A stretch of DNA of 64,000 nucleotides from Mytilus edulis (taxonomy: Eukaryota; Mollusca; Bivalvia; Mytilida; Mytilidae): positions 25,395,386-25,459,385 of the forward strand of contig NC_092348.1 in NCBI RefSeq assembly GCF_963676685.1. Reading direction: 5' to 3'. The notes below the pieces were generated by a model. It was not told where the DNA came from. It saw only the letters and a list, made by a program, of their open reading frames with translations, and did no database searches. The translations under genes and the position numbers were made by a program. Shown here piece by piece: positions 9,936-20,660 of the stretch (positions are counted from its first letter, which is position 1; every line of letters begins with the position of its first letter).

Positions 9936-10530
9936 CACCGCGCTGAAGAACGTCCAGTATTCATAGTTCATTATTCATTTTTCAATAATGAATAATGAAA
10001 TAGTTCACTATTCACTATTCAATATTAAGAAATGAATAATGAATAATGAAATGGTTTATGTTTCATTATTTAAATTGAAGCGGTGAATAGTGAAAAAATA
10101 TAAAAAAAATTGACTGTGACACTAGTACTATAGCTATATTCTGATTCGCAATGACCATTAGAGGGTTTACGGAGGACCTAAATGCCACAATATGCATAAA
10201 AATGAGGAAATATAAAAAAGAAGATGTGGTATGATTGCCAATGAGACAAATATCCACAAAAGACCAAAATGACACAGACATAAACAACTATAGCTCACCG
10301 TACAGCCTTCAACAATGAGCAAAGCCCATACCGCATAGTCAGCTATAAAAGGCCCCAATCAGACAATGTAAAACAATTTAAACAAGATAACTAACGGCCT
10401 TATTTATTTTAAAAAATGAACGAAAAACAAATATGTAACACATAAACAAACGACAACCACTAAATTACAGACTCCTGACTTGGGACAGGCATATACATAA
10501 ATAATGTGACGGGGTTAAACATGTTAGCCT
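9936..10530 (+). repeat. Left inverted terminal repeat of the 33.8-kb satellite element
   Basis: This is about 595 bp, matched in inverted orientation by 43109-43692. It starts CACCGCGCTGAAG; the right copy ends CTTCAGCGCGGTG. The outer part is dense in GAATAATGA and TTCATTATTC motifs. The inner part (about 10205-10530) is a copy of a SINE-like repeat family. Both repeats join the satellite at the same place, after GTTAGCCTATTTTGAATAAT, so they are true arms of one structure. I could not find a convincing target-site duplication outside them. Confidence 0.8.
10205..10530 (+). repeat. SINE-like bivalve repeat (GCCAATGAGAC family) within left TIR
   Basis: This has the GAAGATGTGGTATGATTGCC start, the CCTTCAACAATGAGCAAAGC middle and the end near GGGGTTAAACATGTTAGC that I recognise from a very common bivalve dispersed repeat. 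Further copies in this window lie near 43109, 48560, 57585, 59640, 60640 and 62715. No RNA polymerase III promoter was identified with confidence. Confidence 0.6.
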
Positions 10531-13426
10531 ATTTTGAATAATGAAATGGATATTTTGAATAATGGAATGGACTGGCAGGACCCTTCAGCCCCTAATTAGA
10601 GATATATATTATACCTCAATCGAAAGCTTATCAAGAGAGGAACAAAAGGTATATAGTCAATATGTTCCGCAACCCATATTACGACGACGGACTTAAATAT
10701 CAAATTACGCATGAACATTGAGAAATAGCCAATTTTGAATAATGAAATGGATATTTTGAATAATGGAATGGACTGCTGCGACCCTTTAGCCCCTAATTAT
10801 AGATAAACCTTATGCCTCATTCGAAAGCTTATCAAGAGAGGAACAAAAGGTATATAGTCAATATGTTCCACAACCCATATTACAGGAGTAACGACGGACT
10901 TAAATATCGAATTACGCATGAACATTGAGAAACAGCCAAATTTGAATAATGAAATGGATATTTTGAATAATGGAATGGACTGCTGCGACCTTTTAACCCC
11001 TAATTATAGATGAACCTTATACCTCATTCGAAAGCTTATTACGAGAGGAAGAAAATTTATATAGTCAACATGTTCCACAACGCATATAAGAGGAGTAACG
11101 AAGGACTTAAATATCGAAATACGCGAGAAAATTAAAAAATAGCCAATTTTGAATAATGAAATGGATATTTTGAATAATGGAATGGACTGTTGCGACCCTT
11201 TAGCCCCTAATTATAGATAAACCTTATACCTCATTCGAAAGCTTAATACGAGAGGAACATAATGTATATTGTCAACATGTTTTGCAACGCATATTAGAAG
11301 AGTAAAGAAGAACTTAAATATCAAAATACGCGTGAAAATCAAGAAATAGCCAATTTTGAATAATGATATGGATATTTTGAATAATGAAATGGACTGCTGC
11401 GACCCTTTAGCCCCTAATTATAGATAAACCTTATACCTCATTCGAAAGCTTATTACGAGAGGAAAAAAATGTTTATAGTCAACATGATCCGCAACGCATA
11501 TTAGAAGAGTAAAGAAGAACTTAAATATCAAAATACGCGTGAAAATCAAGAAATAGCCAATTTTGAATAATAAAATGGATATTTTGAATAATGAAATGGA
11601 TATTTTGAATAATGAAATGGATATTTTGAATAATGAAATGGACTGCTGCGACCCTTTAGCCCCTAATTATAGATTAACCTTATACCTCATTCGAAAGCTT
11701 ATTACGAGAGGAACAGAATGTAAATAGTCAACATGTTCCGCAATGCATATTAGAGGAATAACGAAGGACTTAAAAATCGAAATACGCGTGAAAATTAAGA
11801 AATAGTCAATTTTGAATAATGAAATGGATATTTTGAATAATGAAATGGACTGGCAGGACCCTTCAGTCCCTAATTACAGATATATATTATACCTCAATCG
11901 AAAGTTTATCAAGAGAGGAACAAAAGGTATATAGCCAATATGTTCCGCAACGCATATTAGAGGAGTAACGACTGACTTAAATATCGAATTACGCATGAAC
12001 ATTGAGAAATAACCAAATTTGAATAATGAAATGGATATTTTGAATAATGGAATGGACTGCTGCGACCTTTTAACCCCTAATTATAGATGAACCTTATACC
12101 TCATTCGAAAGCATATTACGAGAGGAAAAAAAATGTGTATAGTCAACATGTTCCGCAACGCATATTAGAGGAGTAACGAAGAACTTATATATCGAAATAC
12201 GCGTGAAAATTAAGAAATAGCCAATTTTGAATAATGATATGGATATTTTGAATAATGGAATGGACTGCTGTGACCCTTTAGCCTCTAATTAAAGATAAAC
12301 CTTATACCTCATTCGAAAGCTTATAACGAGAGGAACAAAATGTATATAGTCAACATGTTCCGCAACGCATATTAGAAGAGTAAAGAAGAACTTAAATATC
12401 AAAATACGCTTGAAAATCAAGAAATAGCCAATTTTGAATAATGAAATAGATATTTTGAATAAGGAAATGGACTGCTGCGACCCTTTAGCCCCTCATTTTA
12501 GATTAACCTTATACCTCATTCGAAAGCTTATTACGAGAGGTACAAAATGTAAATAGTCAACATGTTCCGCAATGCATATTAGAGGAGTAACGAAGGACTT
12601 AAATATCGAAATACGCGTGAAAATTAAGAAATAGTCAATTTTGAATAATGAAATGGATATTTTGAATAATGAAATGGACTGGCAGGACCCTTCAGTCCCT
12701 AATTACAGATATATATTATACCTCAATCGAAAGCTTATCAAGAGAGGAACAAAAGGTATATAGTCAATATGTTCAGCAACGCATATTAGAGGAGTAACGA
12801 CGGACTTAAATATCGAATTACGCATGAACATTGAGAAATAGCCAATTTTGAATAATGAAATGGATATTTTGAATAATGGAATGGACTGCTGGGACCCTTT
12901 AGCCCCTAATTATAGATAAACCTTATACCTCATTCGAGAGTTTATAACGAGAGGAACAAAATGTGGATAGTCAACATGTTCCGCAACGCATATTAGAGGA
13001 GAAACGAAGGACTTAAATATCGAAATACGCGTGAAAATTAAGAAATAGCCAATTTTGAAAAATGAAATGGATATTTTGAATAATGGAATGGACTGCTGCG
13101 ACCCTTTAGCCTCTAATTATAGATAAACCTTATACCTCATTCGAAAGCTTATTACGAGAGGAACAGATTGTTTATAGTCAACATGTTCCGCAACGCATAT
13201 TAGAGGAGTAACGACGGACTTAATATCGAATTACGCATGAACATTGAGAAATAGCCAATTTTGAATAATGAAATGGATATTTTGAATAATGGAATGGACT
13301 GCTGCGACCCTTTAGCCTCTATGTATAGATAAACCTTATACCTCATTCGAAAGCTTATTACGAGAGGAACAAAATGTATATAGTCAACATTTCCGCAATG
13401 CATATTAGAGGAGTAACGGAGGACTT

Positions 13427-13884
13427 ATATTTTCTAATACAACATTGAGTGTCTGACTTATATACCTTTTGTCTTTTCCAATTACAGAAATAGTGCTATC
13501 ATCAACAAAAAGATCAAGATTATGATTAGGATTACACAAAGGCAAATCATTAATAAATGTTAAGAATAATATAGGACCTAAAATGGACCCTTGAGGTACA
13601 CCTGCTTTTAATGTAGATACATCTGAAAAAGTATTTGAAATTGATACGACTTGATGTCTATCAGCTAAATACGAAGTAAACCAATGAATTGAATTATAAG
13701 AACATTTATATTTCTGTAATTTTTGAAGGAGCAGTTTGTGATTTAGAAGATCAAAAGCTTTACACAGATCTAAAAATACTGCCCCTACTAAATTTCCTTC
13801 ATCAACGGCTTTTAACCATTTATCTAACAAAGAAGTATTAGCAGTTTGAGAGGAATGGTTTGCACGAAAGCCTGATTGCATGGC
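13427..13884 (-). pseudogene. Non-LTR retrotransposon RT palm, inverted 5' piece
   Basis: About 150 residues of a LINE reverse transcriptase. It shows QSGFRANHSSQTA, the motif A block VFLDLCKAFDLLNH with the catalytic Asp, GVPQGSILGPILFL, and FVDD in place of the usual YADD. It ends at ...VVLENI exactly at the satellite junction. The next part of the same protein begins ENICQWVDENKM on the opposite strand at 13885, so the 5' portion was inverted on insertion. The N-terminal endonuclease is missing. Confidence 0.85.
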
Positions 13885-14882
13885 ATACAATAGAAAATAT
13901 TTGTCAATGGGTTGATGAAAACAAAATGTTAGTTAATGTGTCAAAAAATAAGACAATGTGTATAGGTTCAAAACAAAAACTGTCTGTGATGTGTAATGAC
14001 ACATTAAATATATCCATTAATGGCCAAAAGATTAATGAAAGTCACTGTGAAAAAGTCCTGGGTATTTTTGTTGACAAAAAACTTTCTTGGTATGATCAAA
14101 TTAATCATATAATCAAAAAAGTTAATTCTTCATTAGCTTTATTAAAAAGAATCAAGAAATACTTGAATCACAATGCACGAATTCTATTTTACAATGCATA
14201 TATTCTTCCACATTTGGATTACTGTTGTTCAGTATGGGGAAACTGTAACAAGTTTTTAGTTGACAGTTTACTAAAATTGCAAAAAAGGACAGCTAGAATT
14301 ATTTTAAACGAACACGATATTCGTAAACCATCTACTGAACTATTTAAGGAATCTGGAATTATTCCTTTTACTAAGAGAATATTTTACCACAAATCATTAT
14401 TAATGTATAAATCAAAACACCAACTAGCACCAAAATATTTATCCAATCTTATTGTGCCTACAAGTAGTAAACAATCGTACAATACTCGACTTTCATCATC
14501 GGATAATTTTATTGTCCCTAAATCAAAAACAGAATTATACAAATCAAGTTTTTCTTTCAGTGGTTCAAAAGTGTGGAATTCACTGTCCAGTGAAATTAAA
14601 AATCAAAAAGTATATCTGCATTCAAAAACTCTTACAAGTCATTTTATTTTTAAAAGTGTTGAATTTATAAGTTAAGCCACAATGTATACCATATTTGTTT
14701 TTGTTGTTGTTGTTATATTACTTTATATACGTCTATTGTTTACATGTGTGTAATAGTAGATTAATTATTTTTTATTCATATTGTTAACATTGTATGTAGA
14801 GAGCCTTATTGAAAACTGGTTTAATCAAGATGAGTTACTCTCTTTAAATAAAGATATTATTATTATTATTATTATTATTATT
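13885..14882 (+). pseudogene. Non-LTR retrotransposon RT C-terminal half and 3' end with (ATT)n tail
   Basis: From about 13885 to a TAA near 14675 this encodes the RT thumb and C-terminal region: KVLGIFVDKKLSW, LPHLDYCCSVWGN and LLKLQKRTARIIL are standard LINE blocks. About 200 bp of 3' untranslated sequence follow and end in an (ATT)n tail at about 14855-14882. The satellite then resumes with ACTTAAATATCG. The left junction has GGACTTA, so only about 5 bp (ACTTA) is duplicated. Together with the inverted 5' piece this is a classic twin-priming insertion. Confidence 0.85.
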
Positions 14883-16190
14883 ACTTAAATATCGAAATAC
14901 GCGTGAAAATTAAGAAATAACGAATTTGGAATAATGAAATGGATATTTTGAATAATGAAATAGACTGCTGCGACCCTTTAGCCCCTAATTAAAGATAAAC
15001 CGTATACCTCATTCGATAGCTTATTACGAGAGAAACACAATGTTTATAGTCAACATGTTCCGCAACGCATATTAGAAGAGTAAAGAAGAAATTAAATATC
15101 AAAATACGCGTGAAAATCAAGAAATAGCCAATTTTAAATAATGAAATGGATATTTTGAATAATGGAATGGACTGATGCGACCCTTTAGCCCCTAATAATA
15201 GATAAACCTTATACCCCATTCGAAAGCTTATCAAGAGAGGAACAAAATGTTTATAGTCAACATGTTCCGCAACGCATATTAGAAGAGTAAAGAAGAACTT
15301 AAATATCAAAATACGCGTGAAAATCAAGATATAGCCAATTTTGAATAATGAAATGGATATTTTGAATAATGGAATGGACTGCTGCGACCCTTTAGCCCCT
15401 AATTTTAGATAAACCTTATACCACATACGAAAGCTTATCACGAGAGGAACAAAATGTATATAGTCAACATGTTCCGCAATGCATATTACAGGAGTAACGA
15501 AGGACTTAAATATCGAAATACGCGTGAAAATAACAAAATAGCCAATTTTGAATAATGAAATGGATGTTTTGAATAATGGAATGGACTGCTGCGACCCTTT
15601 AGCCCCTAATTATAGATAAACCTTATACCTCATTCGAAAGCTTATTACGAGAGGAACAAATTTATATAGTCAACATGTTCCGCAACGCATATTAGAGGAG
15701 TAACGAAAGACTTAAATATCGAAATACGCGTGAAAATTAAGAAATAGTCAATTTTGAATAATGAAATGGATATTTTGAATAATGAAATGGACTGACAGGA
15801 CCCTTTAGCCCCTAATTACAGATATATATTATACCTGAATCGAAAGCCTATCAAGAGAGGAACAAAAGGTATATAGTCAATATGTTCCGCAACGCATATA
15901 AGAGGAGTAACGACGGACTTAAATATCGAATTACGCATGAACATTGAGAAATAGCCAATTTTGAAAAATGAAATGGATATTTTGAATAATGGAATGGACT
16001 GCTGCGACCCTTTAGCCCCTAATTATAGATAACCTTATACCTCATTCAAAAGCTTATTAGGAGAGGAACAAAATGTATAGAGTCAACATGTTCCGCAATG
16101 CATATAAGAGGAGTAACGAAGGACTTAAATATCGAAATACGCGTGAAAATTAAGAAATAGCCAATTTTGAATAATGGAATGGACTGCTGC

Positions 16191-16464
16191 TACAAACCCT
16201 GTGTTTTTGGCCTCGGATTCGGTAGATGAATCTTTGTATCACAGCTAGTTGAGACCTTGGGATTTGGAGAAATTGTTGGGATAAATCAACATTCCCAGCA
16301 TTCTGATGGCAACAAATGGGTCGTTGATATGTTTGATCAGCTGGCCTGAGAGCTTGCATTAATTGTAACTGATGGTCTTGAAGAGATACATGATTCAATT
16401 GTGAATGAGAGACACTAGATCTGCATAAGCATACGACTACCGTGGTTCTTTTACAGTCGCCCCT
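16191..16464 (-). other. Polinton fragment: unassigned left part
   Basis: The satellite ends after GGACTGCTGC at about 16190. This segment has a minus-strand open stretch rich in Gln (about 16200-16398) that could be the remains of the C-terminal part of a capsid-type protein. I cannot identify it. Confidence 0.3.
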
Positions 16465-16686
16465 CTACCAAGATATAATTTTCAGCGGATGGAGGAACAA
16501 GTCTTGGGTTTCGATGTTGATTCGGATCTCACCTGGATTATTCAGGTTGGCACCAGCTTGAGGTTCGTATTCGTGAACCTGATATTCTAGGAGACTTTCG
16601 TCGAAGGTCAACCCTTCGGTGATTATAAGGATGTTGGACATTATGTATTTATTTATAGCGTTGCACGAAGTCGTGGATGGTAGCAA
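16465..16686 (-). pseudogene. Polinton capsid-type protein, N-terminal fragment
   Basis: About 60 residues from MSNILIITEGLTFDESLLEY through NNPGEIRINIETQDLFLHP. The pattern 'FDES...EYQ.HEYEP...EIRI...QDL.LHP' is what I associate with the start of the double jelly-roll major capsid protein encoded by Polintons. That identification is from memory of the family and only moderately sure. The frame breaks after about 70 residues, and sequence towards 16191 cannot be read as one protein, so this is a remnant. Confidence 0.45.
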
Positions 16687-17289
16687 TGCCAGAACCGGAG
16701 ATCAGGTTGTTCAACTTGGTTTGCTGCGGTTTGCTGCGTTGAACATTGGGCTGTCGAGAAGACATTCTGCGTTATCGGGGGCGGGTCATTTTATCAACCA
16801 CATGGTCGACGGCTTTGGGGGCCCTTTTTCAACACCTTTCAAGGCTGTATTGAAGATGTTTGCACTCAAGGCCTTACTTCCTATGGTTTTGGTGGCAGGG
16901 GAAGTAAAAATGCGTCCAGCCAAACTGGCGAATGTATCAAACAGTTCTCTACCACCGTATGCGTACTTTCAGGTGTAACCTTAGTTTCTTGATTTGCAAC
17001 ATTTGCCTATAGGATGTTATGATGAAGCGCCATATATTCTTCGATGCTGATATGTCTACCCTTTTTCATAGAATGGATAATCTACACAATTTCGTTGCGC
17101 ACACTATTATTTCCTGATCGGTATGCTGCAGCACACAGTTCCAAACGATCGAGAAGCTGCTTGAAGTTGGACAAAACACGGTTTGAAGCTCACTGCCAAA
17201 CTTATACTTCTGGTAGATGTGGAACACGATTCCCTTCCACTTGTAATTCTTATTCGCCCTGTGCCAGGATTCTTGAAAGGATGGAATTG
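16687..17289 (-). pseudogene. Polinton fragment: frameshifted minus-strand coding traces
   Basis: Short minus-strand stretches look protein-like, such as GPPKAVDHVVDKMTRPR near 16790-16840 and a segment near 17050-17290 that appears to continue the protein at 17290-17813 in other frames. Several stops and frame changes prevent a gene model. The plus-strand open frames over the same bases are shadows. Confidence 0.35.
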
Positions 17290-17813
17290 CCTTTATAGAT
17301 CGCCAAGTTCGTCGAGCTCGAACGACTTTGGTTTCTTTTTCACCATGACTTCCCAGAGACCAAGGGTTCCTTTGTATTTCACACTCTCCATGAAAAAATT
17401 ATCGCCGTCAAAAGTAAATGGTGAGCTTCTGATGAAGATACCATCATTTTCAGATCGCAATCCAAAGATTTGGTCGGGAGTAGTCATACTGAGCTGCAAA
17501 TGCTGCTGTGCTCGAGCTCCAAGGACGGTGTTTGTAGTAGGTGGTACAATGAGTAGTGGGTCGGCAAACTCGGGCGGTGGAGAATGGAGGGCTGGTACTG
17601 TTGCAGGAAGGTCTGCAATTTTTTGGTGATCTGTGAACCTGCCTCTCGCTGAGCCTCAACCACAGGATTGAACACCTTGTAAAGATCCCGGCTAAGTTCA
17701 GTCTTTTCGAGGCTATGCTGCATATTACTGGCTTGAATATTCAGTTTGGTGTCTTGCAACTCCTTGACAAAGGTAGCACGCTGCTTAGGGTCGATAATCT
17801 TGATAAACGTCAT
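17290..17813 (-). pseudogene. Uncharacterised Polinton-type protein, frameshifted
   Basis: The gene starts at the ATG near 17813 (MTFIKIIDPKQRATFVKEL), with a helical N-terminal region. A shift of frame near 17490 leads into MTTPDQIFGLRSENDGIFI and then a block ending YKGTLGLWEVMV. The 'YKGT.GLWE' signature recurs in hypothetical proteins encoded by Polinton-like and virus-derived loci of invertebrates, usually near the capsid genes. I do not know its function; a minor structural protein is possible. It lies in the same orientation as the capsid-type and ATPase remnants. Confidence 0.5.
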
Positions 17814-17821
17814 TTATCTAA

Positions 17822-18240
17822 AAGGATCGAATGCTGTTGAACGCCCCTAAGCGTTGGTGTGAACGCCCCTAATCGATGAGTTGCACATGAAGGTATTTCA
17901 CAGCTGATTCGGATCCCTTTTCTTCGAAAGATTCATGTGTCATTGGTATGTGCACTGGTGGCCTCGAATCGTCTTGGCAGGGCATTTAGGTTGAGAAAAT
18001 CGCTCCACCTTATCATAATGATGAATTTCCATACGTTGAAATCAGCTCCACCGCTTTAGATCGGACGAAGGATCACACAACCGCATTTTCAACATATGCT
18101 CCTCATATCGACTGGAACCCACTCAAAATTGCATTTTCAGTGCCATTCGAACGTGGAGGGCTTGTGTTCCTCTGTGTCCACATATTCTTCATACTTCAGT
18201 TCCATAACGAAATCTTCAGGCTGATCCATTTTTTTTTATC
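17822..18240 (-). pseudogene. Polinton fragment: traces of a small minus-strand gene
   Basis: A short open stretch begins at an ATG near 18229 with an acidic start (MDQPEDFVMELKYEEYV) and stops after about 30 codons. Further protein-like pieces follow in other frames towards 17960, including CPAKTIRGHQCTYQ. This is consistent with a decayed gene between the ATPase and the protein at 17290-17813, but I cannot name it. Confidence 0.35.
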
Positions 18241-18309
18241 TTATACCTCATTGACTCAGACTCATAGAACTCCTTTTTATTTGCATCAATATTTTCCATT
18301 TGCCTTGGT

Positions 18310-18958
18310 GCTAGTAAAATCGATGGTTACAAATCCATAGGGCTTGGACCAACAATGCTTACAAAGAGCGCCAAACTGTTCCTTGTTGAGATCGTTGCAG
18401 TGATCGCGTCGGATGTGGTCGATATTCTAAGCATTCTGCTGGAAGGGGCAGGGGAAGTTGGCATTCTTCCGGATCGACTGGCGTGGCAGTGTGAAGTAGT
18501 TCTGGCATATGTAAAAATAATCGACGTTGTGTTCACACGTGTTCTGTTTTCTCAGCATTCGGTCGTCGAACACCATGAGGTTCACCATGGGGTTCTTGTG
18601 GCTGAGATCAAGTTCTCGGGGTCTGTTACATCGCTCCCTTGCTCGAAGAAAAAAGTGCCGATACCACTCGGGTGTCGTGGTGGTGTTGACCTCATCGACC
18701 AACGAGTAGGGTGACTTGCCCCTTGCACTGTAGGAGGTATCGGATATCTTCTTAGGGAAGCTTTTATTCAGCGCTTGCTCCAACAGCTGGTAGATAGGCT
18801 GATGAAGCGATTATCCGAAGACATACAATCGATTGTAGTAGGAGCCATCCACAGCCCAACTTCCCAATGATTAACCGTCTTATCGATCGCTGAGGTATGA
18901 GGTAGTGATTACTCATCGAGGGGGCGTTGACACTGTAGGAAATGTCTTCAACGTTCAT
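18310..18958 (-). pseudogene. Polinton A32-like (FtsK/HerA) packaging ATPase, broken
   Basis: The gene starts near 18958 (MNVEDISYSVNAPSMSNHYL). The Walker A region reads RRLIIGKLGCGW where the family has GxxGxGK(T/S), so the catalytic Lys is replaced by Trp. A frame change near 18780 leads to the second half. Its Walker B region, PMVNLMVFDD, has the hydrophobic run and acidic pair intact, followed by a YFYICQNYFTLPRQSIRKNA block. A stop after QNA near 18427 interrupts the motif after Walker B, and the rest continues in frame to about 18320 (CKHCWSKPYGFVTID). The ATPase powers genome packaging into capsids in related viruses. Here it cannot work. Confidence 0.75.
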
Positions 18959-18976
18959 TTATTAAAATAAATAGCG

Positions 18977-19443
18977 ATGATTTTCTGCGTGAAAGTCGTA
19001 GAAGGAAGACTGACAGTTAATACCAGCGAGCTCGAGGTAATGACCAGCAACAGGCGACGGAGAAAGGTTGGCAACTGCAAGGTGTGCGATGCCAAGAAGT
19101 CTCAGTTTGTTGCTACAACCGGTACAGGGTACATGAACAAACTAATCAACCGATTACCCATGGAAATGCATCTACCCGGACACAACTTCACCGTCCAGGG
19201 ACTAAACTTAGCAAGCGACTACTTCCCGATGGCATTCATGATTCCGAAGGCTTGGTCAAAACCCATTAATTAAGTTGACCAGGCAGCATATCACCACGAT
19301 CTTTGTTATGCCCACCACAACCGCACACAACTCCATATGTGACCAAGCTTTGCTAGCCTCGATTAACACCATTCCCGTCTCTACCACACGCGAACGCTTC
19401 GACTGCAGCATCGCCGGACCCTTCATCGGTACCAAAGTTTGAT
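18977..19443 (+). pseudogene. Polinton phospholipase A2-like protein (parvovirus VP1-type), frameshifted
   Basis: The plus-strand remnant opens near 18977. The block MEMHLPGHNFT with a following PGTKL in another frame matches the calcium-binding start of parvovirus VP1-unique-region phospholipases. YHHDLCYA near 19300 carries the His-Asp catalytic pair and Tyr of the HDxxY motif. The C-terminal part (FDCSIAGPFIGTKV) follows up to a TGA near 19441. At least two frameshifts separate these blocks. Phospholipase A2 domains of this type are reported in adintovirus/Polinton-like genomes. In parvoviruses the domain helps virions leave endosomes; any such role here is inference and this copy is dead. 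Confidence 0.6.
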
Positions 19444-19544
19444 TCGGTCTGGGTGTTAAAAACATGTTTTGTGGATCGCTAATCTACCTGAGGAGTTGCA
19501 CAAATCAGTTTGACTCTAGTTTAATAAACGCTGTGTAGCGGTGG

Positions 19545-20105
19545 GTGGTGTGGATGAGACCTGGGCGGCCGACCTCGTTCATATGAGTAAATTCTCCAGG
19601 GACAACAAAGGAAATAAATTTATCCTGAACATTATCGTTGTCTTCTCCAAATATGGCTGGCTCATATACCACTCAAAACCAAGAAGGGGGTGACGGTGCC
19701 GGATGCCTTCCAAGCGGTGTGCCCAAGAAGCTATGGACAGACATAGGCACTGAGTTTTACAACAAACATATAAATCAGCTGATTCAAAAGCATGTTATCG
19801 ATCTCTACTCCACCGAGAACGAAGAGAAGTCGAGTATTTTCAAATACTTTTCAGCCAACTCCACACGCACCTATATCGATGTCCTGGACGATCTTGTTCG
19901 CCAGTACAATACCAACAAACACCGCTATCAAGATGACCCCTGTTGCCACAAGTCATAAGGAGCATAAAAACAAGTTGTATAGGAACCTTTACGGCAGCAT
20001 ACCTCCCATGAAACCATTGCGATTTTCCGAATCACCAAGACAAAAGGTACATTCGAGAAGGGGTACACACCCCGCTAGACCTAGGAAGTATTCACCATTT
20101 CCATA
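19545..20105 (+). pseudogene. Polinton retroviral-type (rve/DDE) integrase, frameshifted
   Basis: The catalytic core is readable in pieces. DETWAADLVHMSKFSRDNKG carries the first Asp (about 19555-19615) and ends with VVFSKYGW. After a frame change, KKLWTDIGTEFYN carries the second Asp (about 19730-19765). ENEEKSS carries the catalytic Glu near 19815, followed by YIDVLDDLVRQYNTNKHR. A third frame continues from 19960 with HKEHKNKLYRNLYG. The HHCC zinc finger is not seen and is probably lost upstream. The enzyme normally inserts the linear Polinton genome into host DNA. It lies on the strand opposite to the ATPase and capsid remnants. Confidence 0.8.
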
Positions 20106-20660
20106 GATTTGTCAGAGGTCCACTGGGCAATCTTTTCTACGATGTTTTCATCCATCTCCTCAAGGGTTTCAACCAAGTCCGTGGCCGCGGTGAAAATCAA
20201 GTTTCTTGAGTGAAAGTATCCCTCGTTGAATCCCAATTTTCTATAAGTTCCACCCGTGACATCCGAGAGACATCAAGGGAGGTCTGCACATCCATGTCAT
20301 TAATGGGAGTCATATTCCAGGTAGTAAATAGAAATTTAACAGCTTTCTTCGGCGATAGACCTCAATTTTATCCCAATGGCTTTCTTATCTTTCCAAATCT
20401 TTTCCTGCACCTTCTTTAGCAGTCGATCTATCGACAGCCTGCTAACCTCCTCCAACCCAAGTTGTTTTGCCTGGGTGATAATCTCCTTCCTCGTGTGGGG
20501 TTTGGGACGACGATGAAATTTAAGATTTGTCTTCGTTTCTGTCAACTCTCAATCAACTGATATTTCCTCAACCGGGAGTACCCTCGAAGTTGTTTCATTT
20601 TGGCTATACCTCTCAGGGCTTTGACGTTTTCCACAACTCCATGTTCACTATTGGATCCAT
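20105..20660 (-). pseudogene. Polinton small protein with SAP-like helix motif, frameshifted
   Basis: Minus-strand pieces include ALRGIAKMKQLRGYSRLRKY near 20590-20650, which resembles SAP/Rho-N type helices seen in small Polinton proteins, and RKEIITQAKQLGLEEVSRLS at 20430-20510. A further piece near 20110-20200 reads TDLVETLEEMDENIVEKIAQ. These are in different frames, so the gene is broken. Function is unknown; nucleic-acid binding is a guess from the SAP-like pattern. Confidence 0.4.

Larger units (their letters stand above)
10531..16190 (+). repeat. Satellite array, left arm: 207-bp HindIII-type monomers
   Basis: About 20 tandem monomers of about 207 bp; successive ACTGCTGCGACC boxes fall near 10771, 10979, 11186 and 11393. 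Each has an AAGCTT (HindIII) site, a CGAAATACGCGTG-like box, and a pair of about 21-bp subrepeats (GAATAATGAAATGGATATTT). Near 11560-11640 the subrepeat is expanded to four, giving a 249-bp monomer. Orientation is opposite to the right arm. A LINE interrupts the array at 13427-14882. The short open frames here are chance by-products of the repeat. Confidence 0.95.

Noticed and set aside
9925..9940. Target-site duplication of the 33.8-kb element (CATTT on the left, GAATTT on the right)
   Set aside because: The matches are partial and not adjacent to both ends, so I do not claim a duplication.
9930..9960. Polinton-style AGT end within the terminal repeat (AGAACGTCC / AGTACGTCC)
   Set aside because: The inverted match extends 11 bases further outward, and there is no 6-bp direct duplication, so this is not a standard Polinton end.
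10066..10358. Hydrophobic minus-strand frames, and the similar plus-strand frame at 43345-43527
   Set aside because: They are read from the SINE-like part of the inverted terminal repeats and recur wherever that repeat does.
14989..15441. 150-codon minus-strand open frame
   Set aside because: It is composed of about two satellite monomers read through, with an internally repeated peptide.
16619..16978. 119-codon plus-strand open frame in the Polinton fragment
   Set aside because: The opposite strand carries the protein-like Polinton sequence; this frame is its shadow.
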